Assembly (NCBI GenBank): GCA_029891385.1
Contig: CM057233.1
Span: 26,582,150 to 26,646,149, forward strand
From: Erythroxylum novogranatense
Taxonomy: Eukaryota > Streptophyta > Magnoliopsida > Malpighiales > Erythroxylaceae
Direction of reading: 5' to 3'
Length of the DNA: 64,000 bases
Shown: positions 9,426-21,928 of the stretch, in pieces
Position numbering within the stretch: the stretch's first letter is position 1
Layout of the letters: the number at the start of each line of letters is the position of its first letter
Made by a program: the position numbers and the translations under genes
Notes under the pieces: generated by a model
What the model saw: only the letters and a program-made list of their open reading frames with translations
Database searches by the model: none
Told to the model about the DNA's origin: nothing

Positions 9426-11638
9426 TGTTGGGCCCGGGCCCCGGATGTCTAAATCCCGAGGCGGCCTCTCGGGTTGCGCCGACGACGGACGCCCGAATAC
9501 CGTCGGACCCGATCCCAACATCCATACACAATCGATCATTCAATACGCACACGTACATTTCCATAACATTCACAACTATGAATTTAAGGACCCCATAACC
9601 ATAGGGATTTCATACTATAACAAAGTAAAGAGAAATTCAACAATTGTTCTCAAATGCAGCATAATACAAAATAACATTGAAATCCAAAATACGAAAGTAT
9701 GCTCCATGTTGAAATGCTGGTGGGCTAATCAAAGTACTAACTTATACAAGGCTCCTAACTAGCTTGAAGTTTCTGATGCCCTGCAAGGTCGACAATCGTC
9801 TCGATCTGCACCTGAGGAGGGGAGAGTAATGGGTGAGCTGCGAAGCTCAGTGGCATATACGTTTATAGCCATTGGGAACGAGCCACACAATCAAGCAATA
9901 TACATATATCACTAGCAAATCACAATTCATCGATTTATTCACATTCATATAAACATAGGTCATGCAATTTCTATTTCTCAACATAACAATCATTATGCAA
10001 CAAGTCTATCAAATCCATCGTATGTTATGCTCATCCAATCAATCGTGTATGCACAACAATTGGCTCGAGAGTTTCGTAATCCATCCGGATAAACCAAAGG
10101 TAGATCCGTAAACTATCCGAGTCCGATTTCTCAAGGATCTCGTTGCCACAAGCGGGCAACCGGGAGAAGGCTTTACTGTCAACGTGCACGTGACTCCATC
10201 CGTAACTCTCTTACCCAAACAAATCACATAGTCCATTCGATCCATGCTCAAAGCATGTTTCACATTTTCTCAATTCTCATTCTAGTCCATTGCCACAAAG
10301 GCCTATCAATCCATGCATAATTATAATCAAAAGCTTATTCAATATTTCTCATGTAATTCAATACAAGTGATGTCATATAATACAAGTAAGCACACATCAT
10401 GCAATTGCCCATACACACAATAACCATAAACATATTACCCACCTAGTATCGCTTGAGTATCAGACTCACCGCTGTCCTTCCTCTTGCGATTGGGTCAAAT
10501 AAGCTTGGTTCCCTATAATAAACCAAGTTCTCATTTAATTTATAATCCATAGAACATATTCCATAAAGCTTGACAATCAAAAATAAAGCAATAAAGTTCT
10601 ATCTGCGACTTCCATCTAAAATCTCGAACCCTTCGAAACAAATACCGAACTTCCCTTCTTCATACAACTCGTAGTCCTTTATTTCTAGTTCACCATGAAT
10701 TCAGAATCACCTCAATTGGGCATCTATACCAAAAGATATGCCCAAAAATATCAAAAATCTCACTTTCGAAAACACAGGGAGCTAGCCGCGGCTTCGCCGC
10801 AGCGAACGGCCTGCTCGTCGCGACGACCACAAGTGCGCGCCGCAGCGTGCACCCTACTCGCACGTCGCGGCGAACACAGGTTCGCACGTCGCGACGAAGG
10901 CCGATTCTCTCGTCGCGGCGAATAAATATTTTACTCGTCGCGACGTAGCTTCCCTCCCTTGCACGTCGCGGCGTGTTCATACACACATCGCGACGTCTGC
11001 GTCGAAGAACCGACCCCCGAACTCCAATTTTCTGCATATCTCGACTTAAATCCTCTTCTAAACTCAAATGCAACACAACTAAGCGATAGATCAAGTTCTC
11101 TACTACATTTCTAACCCATTCTAAGCTTCAAATCCTTCCTAAAATCATCAACCCAACAATTTATCCATATTTTTCACCCAAAACCCTAAATCATCGATTC
11201 TACTTCATTCAACTCAAATCCAAGGTTAAATCTTACTTAAACAAGATTACACAAAGCTAACGTACCTGGAAATGATTCGAAACTGTCGGAAATCGCTGAA
11301 TCACAGAACTCTCTCCTCTTCTCTCTTCCTCCTTCACGACGGCAACTCTTCCTCTTCTTCCTTCTATTTTCTCTTATTTTCTTTCTAATTGTTTTCTCTT
11401 AAACCTAAAGATATGGAACAAAGACCATAATACCCTTCTTAGTCAAGCCCAACTACATTCCAACTCAAGTGAACTTCCCAAAAAGCCCTCACATAATTTT
11501 ATCTGCTAATTCTCATTTAAACCACATTTAAACCATAATTATCCATTAATATTCTCAAGTTAACCAAATCAAGGCATAATCACTCAATTATCAAACTTTA
11601 TGCTTAATAACATCATTAAAAAAAATCGGGGCCTAACA
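9426..11638 (-). repeat. 3' LTR of element B
   Basis: About 2,213 bp, near-identical to 16528-18732 apart from scattered transitions and small indels. The most visible indels are around 10070-10270 against 17160-17350. It carries the CGTCGCGACG-type array at 10786-11012. Confidence 0.93.
10786..11012. repeat. Array of CGTCGCG(A/G)CG palindrome-like motifs in the 3' LTR of B
   Basis: Nine copies or near-copies of a 10-base motif built around TCGCG occur in about 220 bp, for example CTCGTCGCGACGAC, CACGTCGCGGCGAA and CACATCGCGACGTC. CGTCGCGACG is a perfect palindrome. The patch is GC-rich within an otherwise AT-rich LTR. A short open frame here (10695-10925) is a by-product. Confidence 0.85.
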
Positions 11639-11652
11639 TTTCTCCCCCTTTT
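11639..11652 (-). other. Polypurine tract of element B
   Basis: The minus strand reads AAAAGGGGGAGAAA immediately before the TGTTAGG start of the 3' LTR, the usual plus-strand priming site. Confidence 0.85.
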
Positions 11653-12961
11653 AAAAGAAATTTCGTCCTCGAAATTTACCTGAATCATCGAAGAGATGCG
11701 GATACTTCTCCCGCATAGCTTCCAATGGCTCCCAAGTAGTCTCCTCTACCGAATGGTTCCTCCATAGGACTTTGATTAACTGAACCGTCTTGTTCCGAAG
11801 AACTTTTTCCTTGGTATCCAAAATCTGTACTGAAAGCTCTTCATAACTCAAATCATCTCGCAACTGAACCTCACTAGTCTGAATGATGTGAGAAGGATCC
11901 GATCTATACCTCCTCAACATGGACACATGGAAGACATCATGAATCTGCGATAACTCCGGAGGTAACGCCAATCTGTAGGCGAGTGGTCCAATCCTCTCAA
12001 GGATTTCATAAGGACCCACATACCTCGGACTCAACTTCCCTTTCTTGCCGAATCTCAATACTCCTTTCCAAGGAGATGTCTTAAGGAACACTTTCTCACC
12101 AACCTCATACTCCATCTCCTTTCGGTGAGCATCCACATAACTCTTCATCCTATCCTGTGCTGCCTTAAGCCGCTGCTTAACCAGATTAATTTTCTCAACT
12201 GTCGTCTGAATCAATTCTGGGCCTTCCAATTGCCTCTCTCCTTCTTCATCCCAACAGATTGGAGTCCTGCATCTCCTGCCATACAATGCCTCATATAGAG
12301 CCATCTGAATGCTCGAATGGTACGAATTGTTGTAAGCGAATTTGACCAACGGCAAATGCTCATCCCATGCTCCTCGAAAATCTATCACACAAGCCCAAAG
12401 CATCCCCTCAAGAGTCCGAATGGTCCTCTCAGATTGACCATCCGTCTGAGGGTGAAACGCCGTACTAAATTTCAGCTTCGTCCCCAAAGCATCCTGCAAA
12501 CTGCCCCAAAACCTCGAAGTAAACCGGGGATCTCTGTCCGAAACAATGGAATCTGGAATTCCATGCAATCTCACGATCTCACCGATATACTTCTTTGCTA
12601 ACACATGCAAAGAATCAGTCTGCTTGATCGCCAAAAAGTGGGCTGACTTGGTCAACCTATCCACAATCACCCATATAACATCATGCCTCCTACTGGTCCT
12701 GGGCAAACCTATCAGAAAATCCATCGTCACCCTTTGCCACTTCCACTCTGGAATAGGCAACGGTCTCAACTTACCCGAAGGTGCCTGGTGTTCAGCCTTG
12801 ACTTGCTGACACACTAGACACTTACTGACAAACTCTGCTATATCTCTCTTCATGCCCTTCCACCAAAAATGCTCTCTCAGATCCCTGTACATCCTGGTGC
12901 TACCGGGATGCATGGCATAAGGCGCATTGTGTGCCTCGTCCATAATCTCAGCCTTAACTTC
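11651..12961 (-). pseudogene. Element B integrase with chromodomain-like C-terminus
   Basis: 430 codons stay open after a TAG at about 12962. The protein starts MDEAHNAPYAMHPGSTRMYR and contains the zinc-binding CLVCQQVK. The core acidic residues sit in VTMDFLIGLP, VSDRDPRFTS and HPQTDGQSERTIRTLE. The tail has the YEVGEKVFLKTSPWKGV block and VLWRNHSVEETTWE, typical of the Tekay/Del chromovirus tail. In life this would be the 3' end of one gag-pol polyprotein. The upstream stop lies where the family has glutamine (DVQE), consistent with CAG to TAG. Confidence 0.9.
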
Positions 12962-14743
12962 CTACACATCAGGAATACACAACCTATTGCCCACTATCAT
13001 TAGTCCATCATCCCTCACCTCTATATCAGAAACCTTGCCATTCCGAATTTCATCTCGAAGCTTGCTCAAATCCGCATCCTGAGCCTGTAAATCCCTAACC
13101 TTTTCCTTCAGCATCGACCTCACTCGAAAATTAGCCAGAAGACAATCCGGCTCTTCCTGCGTCAAGCTTATCTTAAGCTTGGCCATCTCTTCCAATAAAG
13201 GAAGATAAACCGATCGAACATGCGCAATCGAAGACTTCCTTCTCAAGGCATCCGCCACTACATTGGCCTTGCCAGGATGATACTCAATCAACAGATCATA
13301 GTCCTTGAGTAACTCCAACCACCTTCTCTACCTCAAATTTAATTCCTTATGACTCAGCAAATACTTCAGACTCTTATGATCAGTGAAGATCCGAGTCTGA
13401 ACTCCATACAAATAATGCCTCCAAATCTTCAAGGCAAAAATCACAGCTGCTAACTTCAAATCGTGCGTCGGATAATTCAGCTCGTAAGGTTTCAACTGCC
13501 TCGAAGCATAAGCAATTACCTGATCCCCCTGCATCAAAACACATCCAAGACCCTTCCTCGAAGCATCACTATACACAGAATAACCTTCATCTCCCGAAGG
13601 CAAAATCAAAATCGAAGAACTCGTCAATCGGAGCTTGAGCTCCTCGAAGCTCCTCTGACACTCGTCACTCCAAACAAACTTCTGGTTCTTCCTCATCAAT
13701 TTTATCATCGGAGCGGATATCATCGAGAATCCCTCCACAAACCTATAATATCCTGCCAAACCCAGAAAACTCCTTACTTCTGCTACATTCTTCGGGGCTT
13801 CTCAACTCACAACTGCTTTTATCTTCTTTGGATCCACATGAACTCCTTGCTCTGAGATCACGTGTCCAAGCAATGAAACTTCTCTCAGCCAAAATTCGCA
13901 TTTCTTGAATTTGGCATACAGCTCATGCGTCCTCAAAGTCTCCAAAGCCATCCTCAAATGCTCCTCATGCTGCTCATCACTATTGGAATACACCAAGATA
14001 TCATCAATGAATACAATGATAAATTGGTCCAAGAATGGCTTGAAAACTCGATTCATCAAATCCATAAATGCTGCAGGCGCATTCGTCAATCCGAACGGCA
14101 TCACCAAAAACTCGTAATGTCCATACCGAGTCCTGAAAGCAGACTTCGGCACATCTGACTCCTTAATCCTCAACTGATGATAACCCGATCTCAGATCTAT
14201 CTTCGAAAAGACTCTCGCCCCTTGCAATTGATCAAACAGATCATCAATGCGAGGAAGCGGATACTTGTTCTTCACCGTTACCTGATTCAGTTTCCTGTAG
14301 TCAACACACATCCTCAACGATCCATCCTTCTTCTTCACAAATAGGACCGGAGCTCCCCAAGGCGAAGAACTCGGCCTAATATATCCCTTCTCCAATAAAT
14401 CCTCCAACTGCTCCTTAAGCTCTTTCAATTCCGCCGGAGCCATCCGATAGGGAGGAATTGAAATCGACCTTGTACCTGACAAAAGCTCAATGGGAAACTC
14501 AATTTCCCAAGCTGGCGGTAGTCCTGGCAATTCCTCGGAAAAGACATCCGAGAAATCCCTGACTACTGGAATATCCTCCAGCTTCCCTCTATCATCTCTG
14601 GAGTCTATCACATAAGCCAAGAATGCCTCACAACCCTTACTCATCATCCTCTCCGCTGTCAATGCTGAAACAATTCTGGGCGGACTCGCTTTCCTGTCCC
14701 CAGTAAACACTACTCTTCTGCCATTACCCAATTCAAACTCCAC
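12962..14743 (-). pseudogene. Element B reverse transcriptase and RNase H
   Basis: The RT has [45 protein letters not shown] and the catalytic FIDDILVYS. RNase H follows with [16 protein letters not shown] and [10 protein letters not shown]. The frame matches the integrase part and is broken by in-frame stops near 13802 (W to TGA before EAPKNV-like sequence) and at 13325-13327 (Q to TAG in NLR-RRW). No frameshift is seen in this part. All functional residues I can check are present, so decay is by nonsense changes rather than rearrangement. Confidence 0.9.
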
Positions 14744-14749
14744 TGTCTT

Positions 14750-16367
14750 CTATTTACAATCCAAACGGGCATTGTACTTTTCCAATGTATCCATGCCCAA
14801 AATCACATCTAAACCGCTCATCTTCAGTGGCATCAAATCTACCACTAGAAGTTCTCCACCGATGCGAATCTCACACCCTCTATACACTTGACTAATCACA
14901 ATGTACTGGCCGATTGGAGTACTCACCATCAGCGGAGTATCCAAAGGGCTCATAATCATATCACACACGGGTCTACTCGAAGAAACAAACGAATGATTAG
15001 AACCCAGATCAATCAACACAATCACAGCATCAGAGAGTAACTGTACCGTACCAGTAACTACATCTGGAGCGGTCTCAGCATCCTCCCTAGTCATTGCAAA
15101 CACCCGAGATGGTGCCTGCCCTCCTGGTCTCCCTGGAAGATTCACCCTTTTAGCCACGTCTGAACTACCCACTTCTGTCACAGTCCTCTGTCCCATAATC
15201 TCTGTCCTTCTCGGAGCTTGCATCTGACCTCTCTCCTGTCGTGGAGGCTGAGGACACTCTTTGGCAATGTGTCCCTTCTCCCCACAGTTGAAACAAGCTC
15301 CAGTCAATCTGAAGCACTCTCCTCTATGAGCTCTCCCGCAGTGCTCACACTTCGGGATAAACGATCTATCTCCATTTCCCCTTCTACTGCCACCCACCGT
15401 TGAAGCTTGGTGAGAAACAATAGAAGTCCTCATCGGCCTAGGTCAGCTCGTACCACTGCTCCTCTCCTCTGAATGAACCGGGAAGCTCCTAGCACTCCTG
15501 TCTGGCATAGGGGTGCTAGTGCTACCTCCTCTTCTGGACTGATCTCTGCCCTTTCTCTTCTTGTTCACAGCACTCTTGATGTTCTCTATATTCTCAACCT
15601 CGAGTGCCTCAACCATACTTTGAAATCACTGAAATTCTGACAATCACCTTCTCTCTGATAGCCAAGTGCAGACCTGACTCAAACCGGCGACATCTGGCAG
15701 CCTCTCTCAGATCAAACCAAGCATATCGGGATAGTTGTGTGTAAACCGACGCCATACTCACGACAGTCATATCCTCTCGAGTCAAACCGAGGAACTCCTC
15801 TCTTTCACTGAACATATACCTCGACAGGTACTTCTTCCTGAAAGCAATCACGAAATCCTGCCATGCCAACCCTACTGGCCTCATCTGGCTCCCTGGTACA
15901 GTCTCCCACCAGTGAAGAGCATCTCCCTGAAGTAAACTAGCAGCATAGATGACCCTCTCGTCATCTTCGCACTCCATCTGGTCTAGCACTCTCTCTGTCT
16001 TCCGCAACCATGTCTCTGCTTCTTCAGGATCTGATGTCCCAAAGAAATCAACTGCCCCATACTTTCCCAATCTATCAAATCATCTGCCCTTCTGTACTGG
16101 GGCTGACGCAGAAGGCTGTGGCATCTGATCCATAGCCTGCACGAATGCCTGAGTAAAGGCCTGAAACAATCTCGGATCCAATGGAGGCACTGGCTCCTGC
16201 GGGATCGGAGACTCCTGCGTCTGCGAAGGAAGGGGCTCACTACCAAGCCCTACAGAAGCCTCAGCATTTCCTGGGGCTACTGACTCATCAGTCCTCTCCT
16301 CTCTCGTCGGAGAGTCAGGTGCAGCAGATCCTTGCATAACTCCTCGTGTTCTTCTACGAGGTGGCAT
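14750..16367 (-). pseudogene. Element B gag and protease
   Basis: Gag starts at MPPRRRTRGVMQGS (ATG at 16367), a characteristic Tekay-type start. The capsid-like region has FFGTSDPEEAETWL and LLQGDALHWWETV. The zinc knuckle CFNCGEKGHIAKEC follows, then the protease core VLIDLGSNHSFVSS and VILGMDTLEKYNARLDCK. A TGA lies at about 16078, a frameshift between about 15609 and 15433, and a TAG at 14750. The protease triad reads D-L-G, where Tekay elements usually have D-P-G or D-S-G. Confidence 0.9.
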
Positions 16368-16511
16368 CGTACTCCTTCAAAGGTAAACACTAAGGATTAG
16401 CTATACGGCAATCTACATGTATGCATGTCGCTTAATCGATGCAACAAGTAATCATATATCATACAGTTCATCCTATTATGCAGTCTAAGCCAAGGACACC
16501 CAAACCTAGGC

Positions 16512-16523
16512 GCTCTGATACCA
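16512..16523 (-). other. Primer-binding site of element B (initiator Met tRNA)
   Basis: The minus strand reads TGGTATCAGAGC, 4 bases from the 5' LTR end. Confidence 0.9.
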
Positions 16524-16527
16524 AACA

Positions 16528-18732
16528 TGTTAGGCCCGGGCCCCGGATGTCCAAATCCTGAGGCGGCCCCTCGGGTTGCGCCAACGACGAATGCCCGAAT
16601 ACCGTCGGACCCGATCCCAACATCCATACACAATCGATCATTCAATACGCACACATACATTTCCATAACATTCACAACTATGAATTTAAGGACCCCATAA
16701 CCATAGGGATTTCATACTATAACAAAGTAAAGAGAAATTCAACAATTGTTCTCAAATGTAGCATAATACAAAATAACATTGAAATCCAAAATACGAAAGT
16801 ATGCTCCATGTTGAAATGCTGGTGGGCTAACCAAAGTACTAACTTATACAAGGCTCCTAACTAGCTTAAAGTTTCTGATGCCCTGCAAGGCCGACAATCG
16901 TCTCGATCTGCACCTGAGGAGGGGAGAGTAATGGGGTGAGCTGCAAAGCTCAGTGGCATATACGTTTATAGCCATTGGCAACGAGCCACACAATCAAGCA
17001 ATACACATATATCACTAGCAACTCACAATTCATCGATTTATTCACATTCATATAAACATAGGTCATGCAATTTCTATTTCTCAACATAACAATCATTATG
17101 CAACAAGTCTATCAAATCCATCGTATGTTATGCTCATCCAATCAATCGTGTATGCACAACAATTGGCTCGAGTTTCAGAATCCATCCGGATAAACCAAAG
17201 GTAGATCCGTAAACTATCCGAGTCCGATTTCTCAAGGATCTCGTTGCCTGGCGGGCAGCGGGAGAAGGCTTTATGTCAACGCACGTGACTCCATCCGTAA
17301 CTCTCTTACCCAAACAAATCACATAGTCCATTCGATCCACGCCAAAGCATGTTTCACATTTCTCAATTCTCATTCTAGTCCATTGCCACAAAGGCCTATC
17401 AATCCATGCATAATTATAATCAAAAGCTTATTCAATATTTCTCATGTAATTCAATACAAGTGATGTCATATAATACAAGTAAGCACACATCATGCAATTG
17501 CCCATACACACAATAACCATAAACATATTACCCACCTAGTATCGCTTGAGTATCAGACTCACCGCTGTCCTTCCTCTTGCGATTGGGTCAAATAAGCTTG
17601 GTTCCCTATAATAAACCAAGTTCTCATTTAATTTATAATCCATAGAACATATTCCATAAAGCTTGACAATCAAAAATAAAGCATTAAAGGTCTATCTGCG
17701 ACTTCCATCTAAAATCCCGAACCCTTCGAAACAAATACCGAACTTCCCTTCTTCATACAACTCGTAGTCCTTTATTTCTAGTTCACCATGAATCCAGAAT
17801 CACCTCAATTGGGCATTTATACCAAAAGATATGCCCAAAAATATCAAAAATCTCACTTTTGGAAACACAGGGGGCTAGCCGCGGCTTCGCCGCGGCGAAC
17901 GGCCTGCTCGTCGCGGCGACCACAAGTGCGCGCCGCGGCGTGCACCCTACTCACACGTCGCAGCGAACACAGGTTCGCACGTTGCGGCGAAGGTCGATTC
18001 TCTCGCCGCGGCGAATAAATATTTTACTCGTCGCGACGTAGCTTCCCTCCCTCGCACGTCGCGGCGTGTTCATACACACGTCGCAACGTCTGCGTTGAAG
18101 AACCGACCCCCGAACTCCAATGTTCTGCATATCTCGACTTAAATCCTCTTCTAAACTCAAATGCAACACAACCAAGCGATAGATCAAGTTCTCTACTACA
18201 TTTCTAACCCATTCTAAGCTTCAAATCCTTCCTAAAATCATCAACCCAACGATTTATCCATATTTTTCACCCAAAGCCCTAAATCATCTATTCTACTTCA
18301 TTCAACTCAAATCCAAGGTTAAATCTTACTTAAACAAGATTACACAAAGCTAACGTACCTGGAAATGATTCGAAACTGTCAGAAATCTCTGAATCACAGA
18401 ACTCTCTCCTCTTCTCTCTTCCTCCTTCACGACGGCAACTCTTCCTCTTCTTCCTTCTATTTTCTCTTATTTTCTTTCTAATTGTTTTCTCTTAAACCTA
18501 AAGATATGGAACAAAGACCATAATACCCTTCTTAGTCAAGCCCAACTACATTCCAACTCAAGTGAACTTTCCAAAAAGCCCTCACATAATTTTATCTGCT
18601 AATTCTCATTTAAACCACATTTAAACCATAATTATCCATTAATATTCTCAAGTTAACCAAATCAAGGCATAATCACTCAATTATCAAACTTTATGCTTAA
18701 TAACATCATTAAAAAAAATTCGGGGCCTAACA
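16528..18732 (-). repeat. 5' LTR of element B
   Basis: 2,205 bp from TGTTAGGCCCCG to GGGCCTAACA on the minus strand. It is flanked outside by TSD TGAAT and inside by the PBS. Confidence 0.93.
17876..18102. repeat. CGTCGCG(A/G)CG motif array in the 5' LTR of B
   Basis: This is the same nine-position array as in the other LTR. Differences between the two arrays fall mostly at CG or GC steps, such as CGCGACG against CGCGGCG and ACGTCGC against ACATCGC. Confidence 0.85.
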
Positions 18733-21491
18733 TGAATAGCCACCTTTGTTGTGCCGTAGTAGTGATTCTTTGTGTCCACAAATGCTTCAAACTTTGGTGG
18801 TCAGTTCGGACAATGAACTGGCGACCTAATAGGTATGGTCTCCACTTTTGGATAGCAAGAACAAGAGCTAAGATTTCCTTATCATATGTAGATAAGAGAA
18901 GGTGATTTCCATGAAGAGAGTGGCTAAAGAAAGCAATTGGTCACTCCTGCATTAAGACAGCCCCCACTCCGATTCCAAAAGCGTCATACTCAATAATAAA
19001 TGGTTTAGAGAAATCCGAAAGAGCCAGAACTGGAGCATTAGTCATTGCTTGCTTTAGTTTGATAAAAGCTTCTTCTGCAATTGGCGTCCATTTGAAACTG
19101 TCTGTTTTCAACATTCTTGTCAAGGAACTAGCTATTTTACTGAAATTTTGAATAAATTTTCGATAATAGCCACAAAGACCCAAAAATCCACGCATAGCTT
19201 TACAGGAAGTAGGTTTTGGCCAATCTTGAATTGCCTTAATTTTATCTGTTTCTACAGCAACTCCAACATCAGTAATAACATGACCAAGGTACTTAACTTC
19301 TCGTTGGCCAAATTGACATTTTTCTATTTTAACAAACAATTGATGATGCTGTAAAGTAGAGAATACAATTTTCAAGTGTTTCAAATGATCATCCCAAGAC
19401 TTACTGTAGATGAGAATATCATCAAAAAATACAAGCACAAATTTTTGCAAATAGGCTTTAAATACCTCATTCATCAGTGATTGGAATGTTGAAGGAGCGT
19501 TGGTAAGCCCCAAAAGGCATAACCAAAAACTCATAGTGGCCTTGGTGTGTCTGGAATGCTATCTTCTCAATGTCTTGTGCATGGACCCTTATTTGATAGT
19601 AACCAGATCGCAAGTCTAATTTTGTGAAGTACCGTGCCCCATTCAATTCATCCAGCAACTCATCAATGACAGGTATAGGAAACCTATCCTTGATAGCAAT
19701 TTTATTCAATGCTCTATAGTCCACACACATACGCCAAGATCCATCATGTTTTTTAACTAAGAGAACCGGGGCTAAATATGGGCTCTGACTTGGGCGTATA
19801 ATTCTAGATTCTAGCATTTCAGCCACTATCTTTTCAATCTCAAATTTTTGGTAATGTGGATAACGATAAGGCTTAACTGAAATTGGTTCCGCATGCTGCA
19901 ATGGTATCTTGTGGTCTTGAATTCGAAGGGGAGGAAGTCCACTTGGTTCCATCGACACAGCCCTGAATTCCTTCAATATTTGTTGTATTTGTGGGTGTAG
20001 TTTAGTCAAAGAAGTCCCTGGAAGTTTGGTCATGCTGCTCAAAATTTGAAGGAGGTATCCAATTTTTTTATGTCTCATCGCTCCTTGCATTTGACAGTTG
20101 CTGATAACTTGATTTTCAGGAATAGTAGAACCCTGCAAAATAACTTCTTGTCCCTTCATCACAAATTTCATTAGAAGCTTTGAAAAGTCCCATATAATTG
20201 GCCCTAATGTGCGCAACCATTGAGTTCCCAATACTACATCATAACCTTCTAATGGTAACACATATAAATCAAGGAATACAGGTACCTCTTGAAGATTTAA
20301 CTGAATCTGGTTGCATTTTCCTGAGCTTACCAATTTTTCCCCAGAAGCAACAGACACTTCCATTCCACCTCTTTTGATTGGTTGTAGCCCAACTTTCCTT
20401 ACGAATCTTTCACTTACAAAATTGTGAGTACTTCCGGAATCTATTAAAACCATAACACGTCTGTTTGCCAATTTTCCTTGGACCCGCATTGTTTCTGGAC
20501 CTTCAAAATCGTATATGGCATGCAAGGATATGGTTGGGTTGTCCGCCGACTCTGCATCTTCAATCTTCATGTCAGTATCATCATCGCTATAGTCCAGTAT
20601 TGCTTGAATGGAGAATAACTTCTTGCATTTGTGACCCGGCCCATATCGCTCATTACATTTGAAACAGAGACCTCGCTTTTTCCGCTCATTCAGCTCATCC
20701 CAAGTTAGTCTTTTGACACTGTTCCCAGAAATTTTTGAAGGAGAAGACGTGGAACTTGTATTTTGTGGAGTTGTTCTGCCGGTTGAGCCCCTCCCTTGGC
20801 TAGAATTCCTTGCTTCATAAAGTTTGGCAAGTGAAATTGCATGGGATAAAGATGCGGGACGACCTGCTTGCACTTCAGTTCTTATGGAAGCTGTAAGCCC
20901 ACTCACAAAACAGCCAATTTGTCTTGCTTATGATAATTTCCCCACTTTGGTCAGCAACTTCTCAAACTGATTTTGATAATCTTGCACAGAACCACATTGT
21001 TGTAATTTGGTTAATTCTCCAAAATGATCAAAGAATTGATTAGGACCATACCTTGAGTGAAGCCCTTCCTTCAATTCAACCCAAGTGATAGTTCGCTCTT
21101 CTTGTTTAAGTAGCTGGTACCATAGTTGTGCATCGCCTTCTAAATGAAATGATGCTAATGAAACTCTATCGGCCTCTGGAGTATCATGGAATTGAAAAAA
21201 TTGTTCAGCTCTGCATAGCCAACTTGTAGGATCTTCTCGTCCATTAAAACGGGGAAAATCTAACTTAACCAGTTTAGGAGCATATGACGAGCTAACCCCA
21301 AAATTGGCGGACTGCCCTCTTGATTCAGAAGCTCGTACATCATATTCAACTCCCCTCCCGTTAGAGGATTCGGTAGTTAGTTGATCCATCTGAGCATTGA
21401 GTTGAGAGAAGAGCTTTTCTAAACGTTTAGCAATGCCCTCTTGACCACCAAAAAGAGACTGGACTGAATGTTCAAGCTGCTCCACTCTCTA
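18733..21491 (-). pseudogene. Element A gag, protease, reverse transcriptase and start of RNase H
   Basis: The minus strand carries, in order, gag (FPRFNGREDPTSWLC, YGPNQFFDHFGELTKL), the knuckle [14 protein letters not shown], an intact-looking protease motif [15 protein letters not shown] ([44 protein letters not shown]) and RNase H (DHQSLKHL) up to the insertion point of B. Breaks are TAG at 21489-21491 in codon 3 (the sister copy at 7515-7517 has CAG), TAA at 20928-20930 (the sister has CAA), a one-base insertion in a G run near 19510 splitting PFG from TNAPSTF, and later stops. All map to one original polyprotein. Confidence 0.88.
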
Positions 21492-21503
21492 GTCCATGCC
21501 AGT

Positions 21504-21515
21504 GCTCTGATACCA
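21504..21515 (-). other. Primer-binding site of element A
   Basis: TGGTATCAGAGC on the minus strand, 3 bases from the LTR, identical in placement to the site at 7530-7541. Confidence 0.85.
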
Positions 21516-21518
21516 CTT

Positions 21519-21826
21519 TGGTAAGAACTATCGTTTATCTTTTGGACCTATTCTGCTGAACAAGAAATAATAGTAGAATTTGGTTTGACAGAGGAAACCA
21601 AGACCTCAACATTGTGACATGTTCTTAGTAATTTTCAAGCATATGTGCAGCTTGTTATTCATTGCCAATAAATAGCTAAAAACAAATCACAACAGAATAG
21701 CTAAAAAGGAGCTAATAGCCCACAACAAAACAGAATAATAGATATTCAAGGGAACACACTTGTCATCTGACTTATTCAAATCTAAACAGTTGTCTAACAA
21801 ACACTAAAGATAATTGACGCGTGACA
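21519..21826 (-). repeat. 5' LTR of element A
   Basis: 308 bp, TGTCACGCGTC to TTACCA on the minus strand, near-identical to 7545-7852. Homology between the two copies ends exactly at the GTGACA edge, which fixes the boundary. Confidence 0.88.
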
Positions 21827-21928
21827 TCATTGTATGCAAGATTCTAGTTAAGATTGACTGAATAAATTAGAAGCAGAATATAGTAATCCATATTTTCAGA
21901 GCATAATCACACTAAAAAAGGTGGTGAT

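Larger units (their letters stand above)
9426..18732 (-). mobile_element. Ty3/gypsy Tekay/Del-like element B, complete with TSD
   Basis: The element is 9,307 bp with two LTRs of about 2.2 kb starting TGTTAGGCCC and ending GGGCCTAACA (minus strand; one end mutated to CCCAACA). It is flanked by the 5-bp target duplication TGAAT at 9421-9425 and 18733-18737. The target is the RNase H region of element A, whose reading frame is restored when B is removed. It has an initiator-Met PBS, gag, protease, RT, RNase H, integrase and a chromodomain-like tail in Ty3/gypsy order. Very similar LTRs indicate a comparatively young insertion, but the ORF is closed by several stops and a frameshift, so it is not autonomous. 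Confidence 0.95.
6496..21826 (-). mobile_element. Ty3/gypsy chromovirus-like element A, tandem-type and interrupted by element B
   Basis: Read on the minus strand, the order is 5' LTR (21826-21519), PBS, gag, protease and RT (to 18733), nested element B, rest of RNase H, integrase with chromodomain (9425-7865), PPT, LTR (7852-7545), and then a second PBS and gag fragment (7541-6496). The middle LTR therefore has pol on one side and gag on the other, as expected for two element copies sharing an LTR after recombination, with the second copy cut short. The base run after the outer LTR (TCATT) is not repeated at 6495, consistent with loss of the far end. Clade is probably Reina-like, judged from the short LTRs and chromodomain, without a phylogeny. 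Confidence 0.8.

Noticed and set aside
10695..10925. Arg/Ala-rich frame in the LTR of B (also 17788-18018)
   Set aside because: Produced by the CpG-rich motif array. It lies in an LTR and has no family resemblance.
16512..16523. TGGTATCAGAGC matches as tRNA genes
   Set aside because: These are 12-base primer-binding sites next to LTRs, not tRNA genes.
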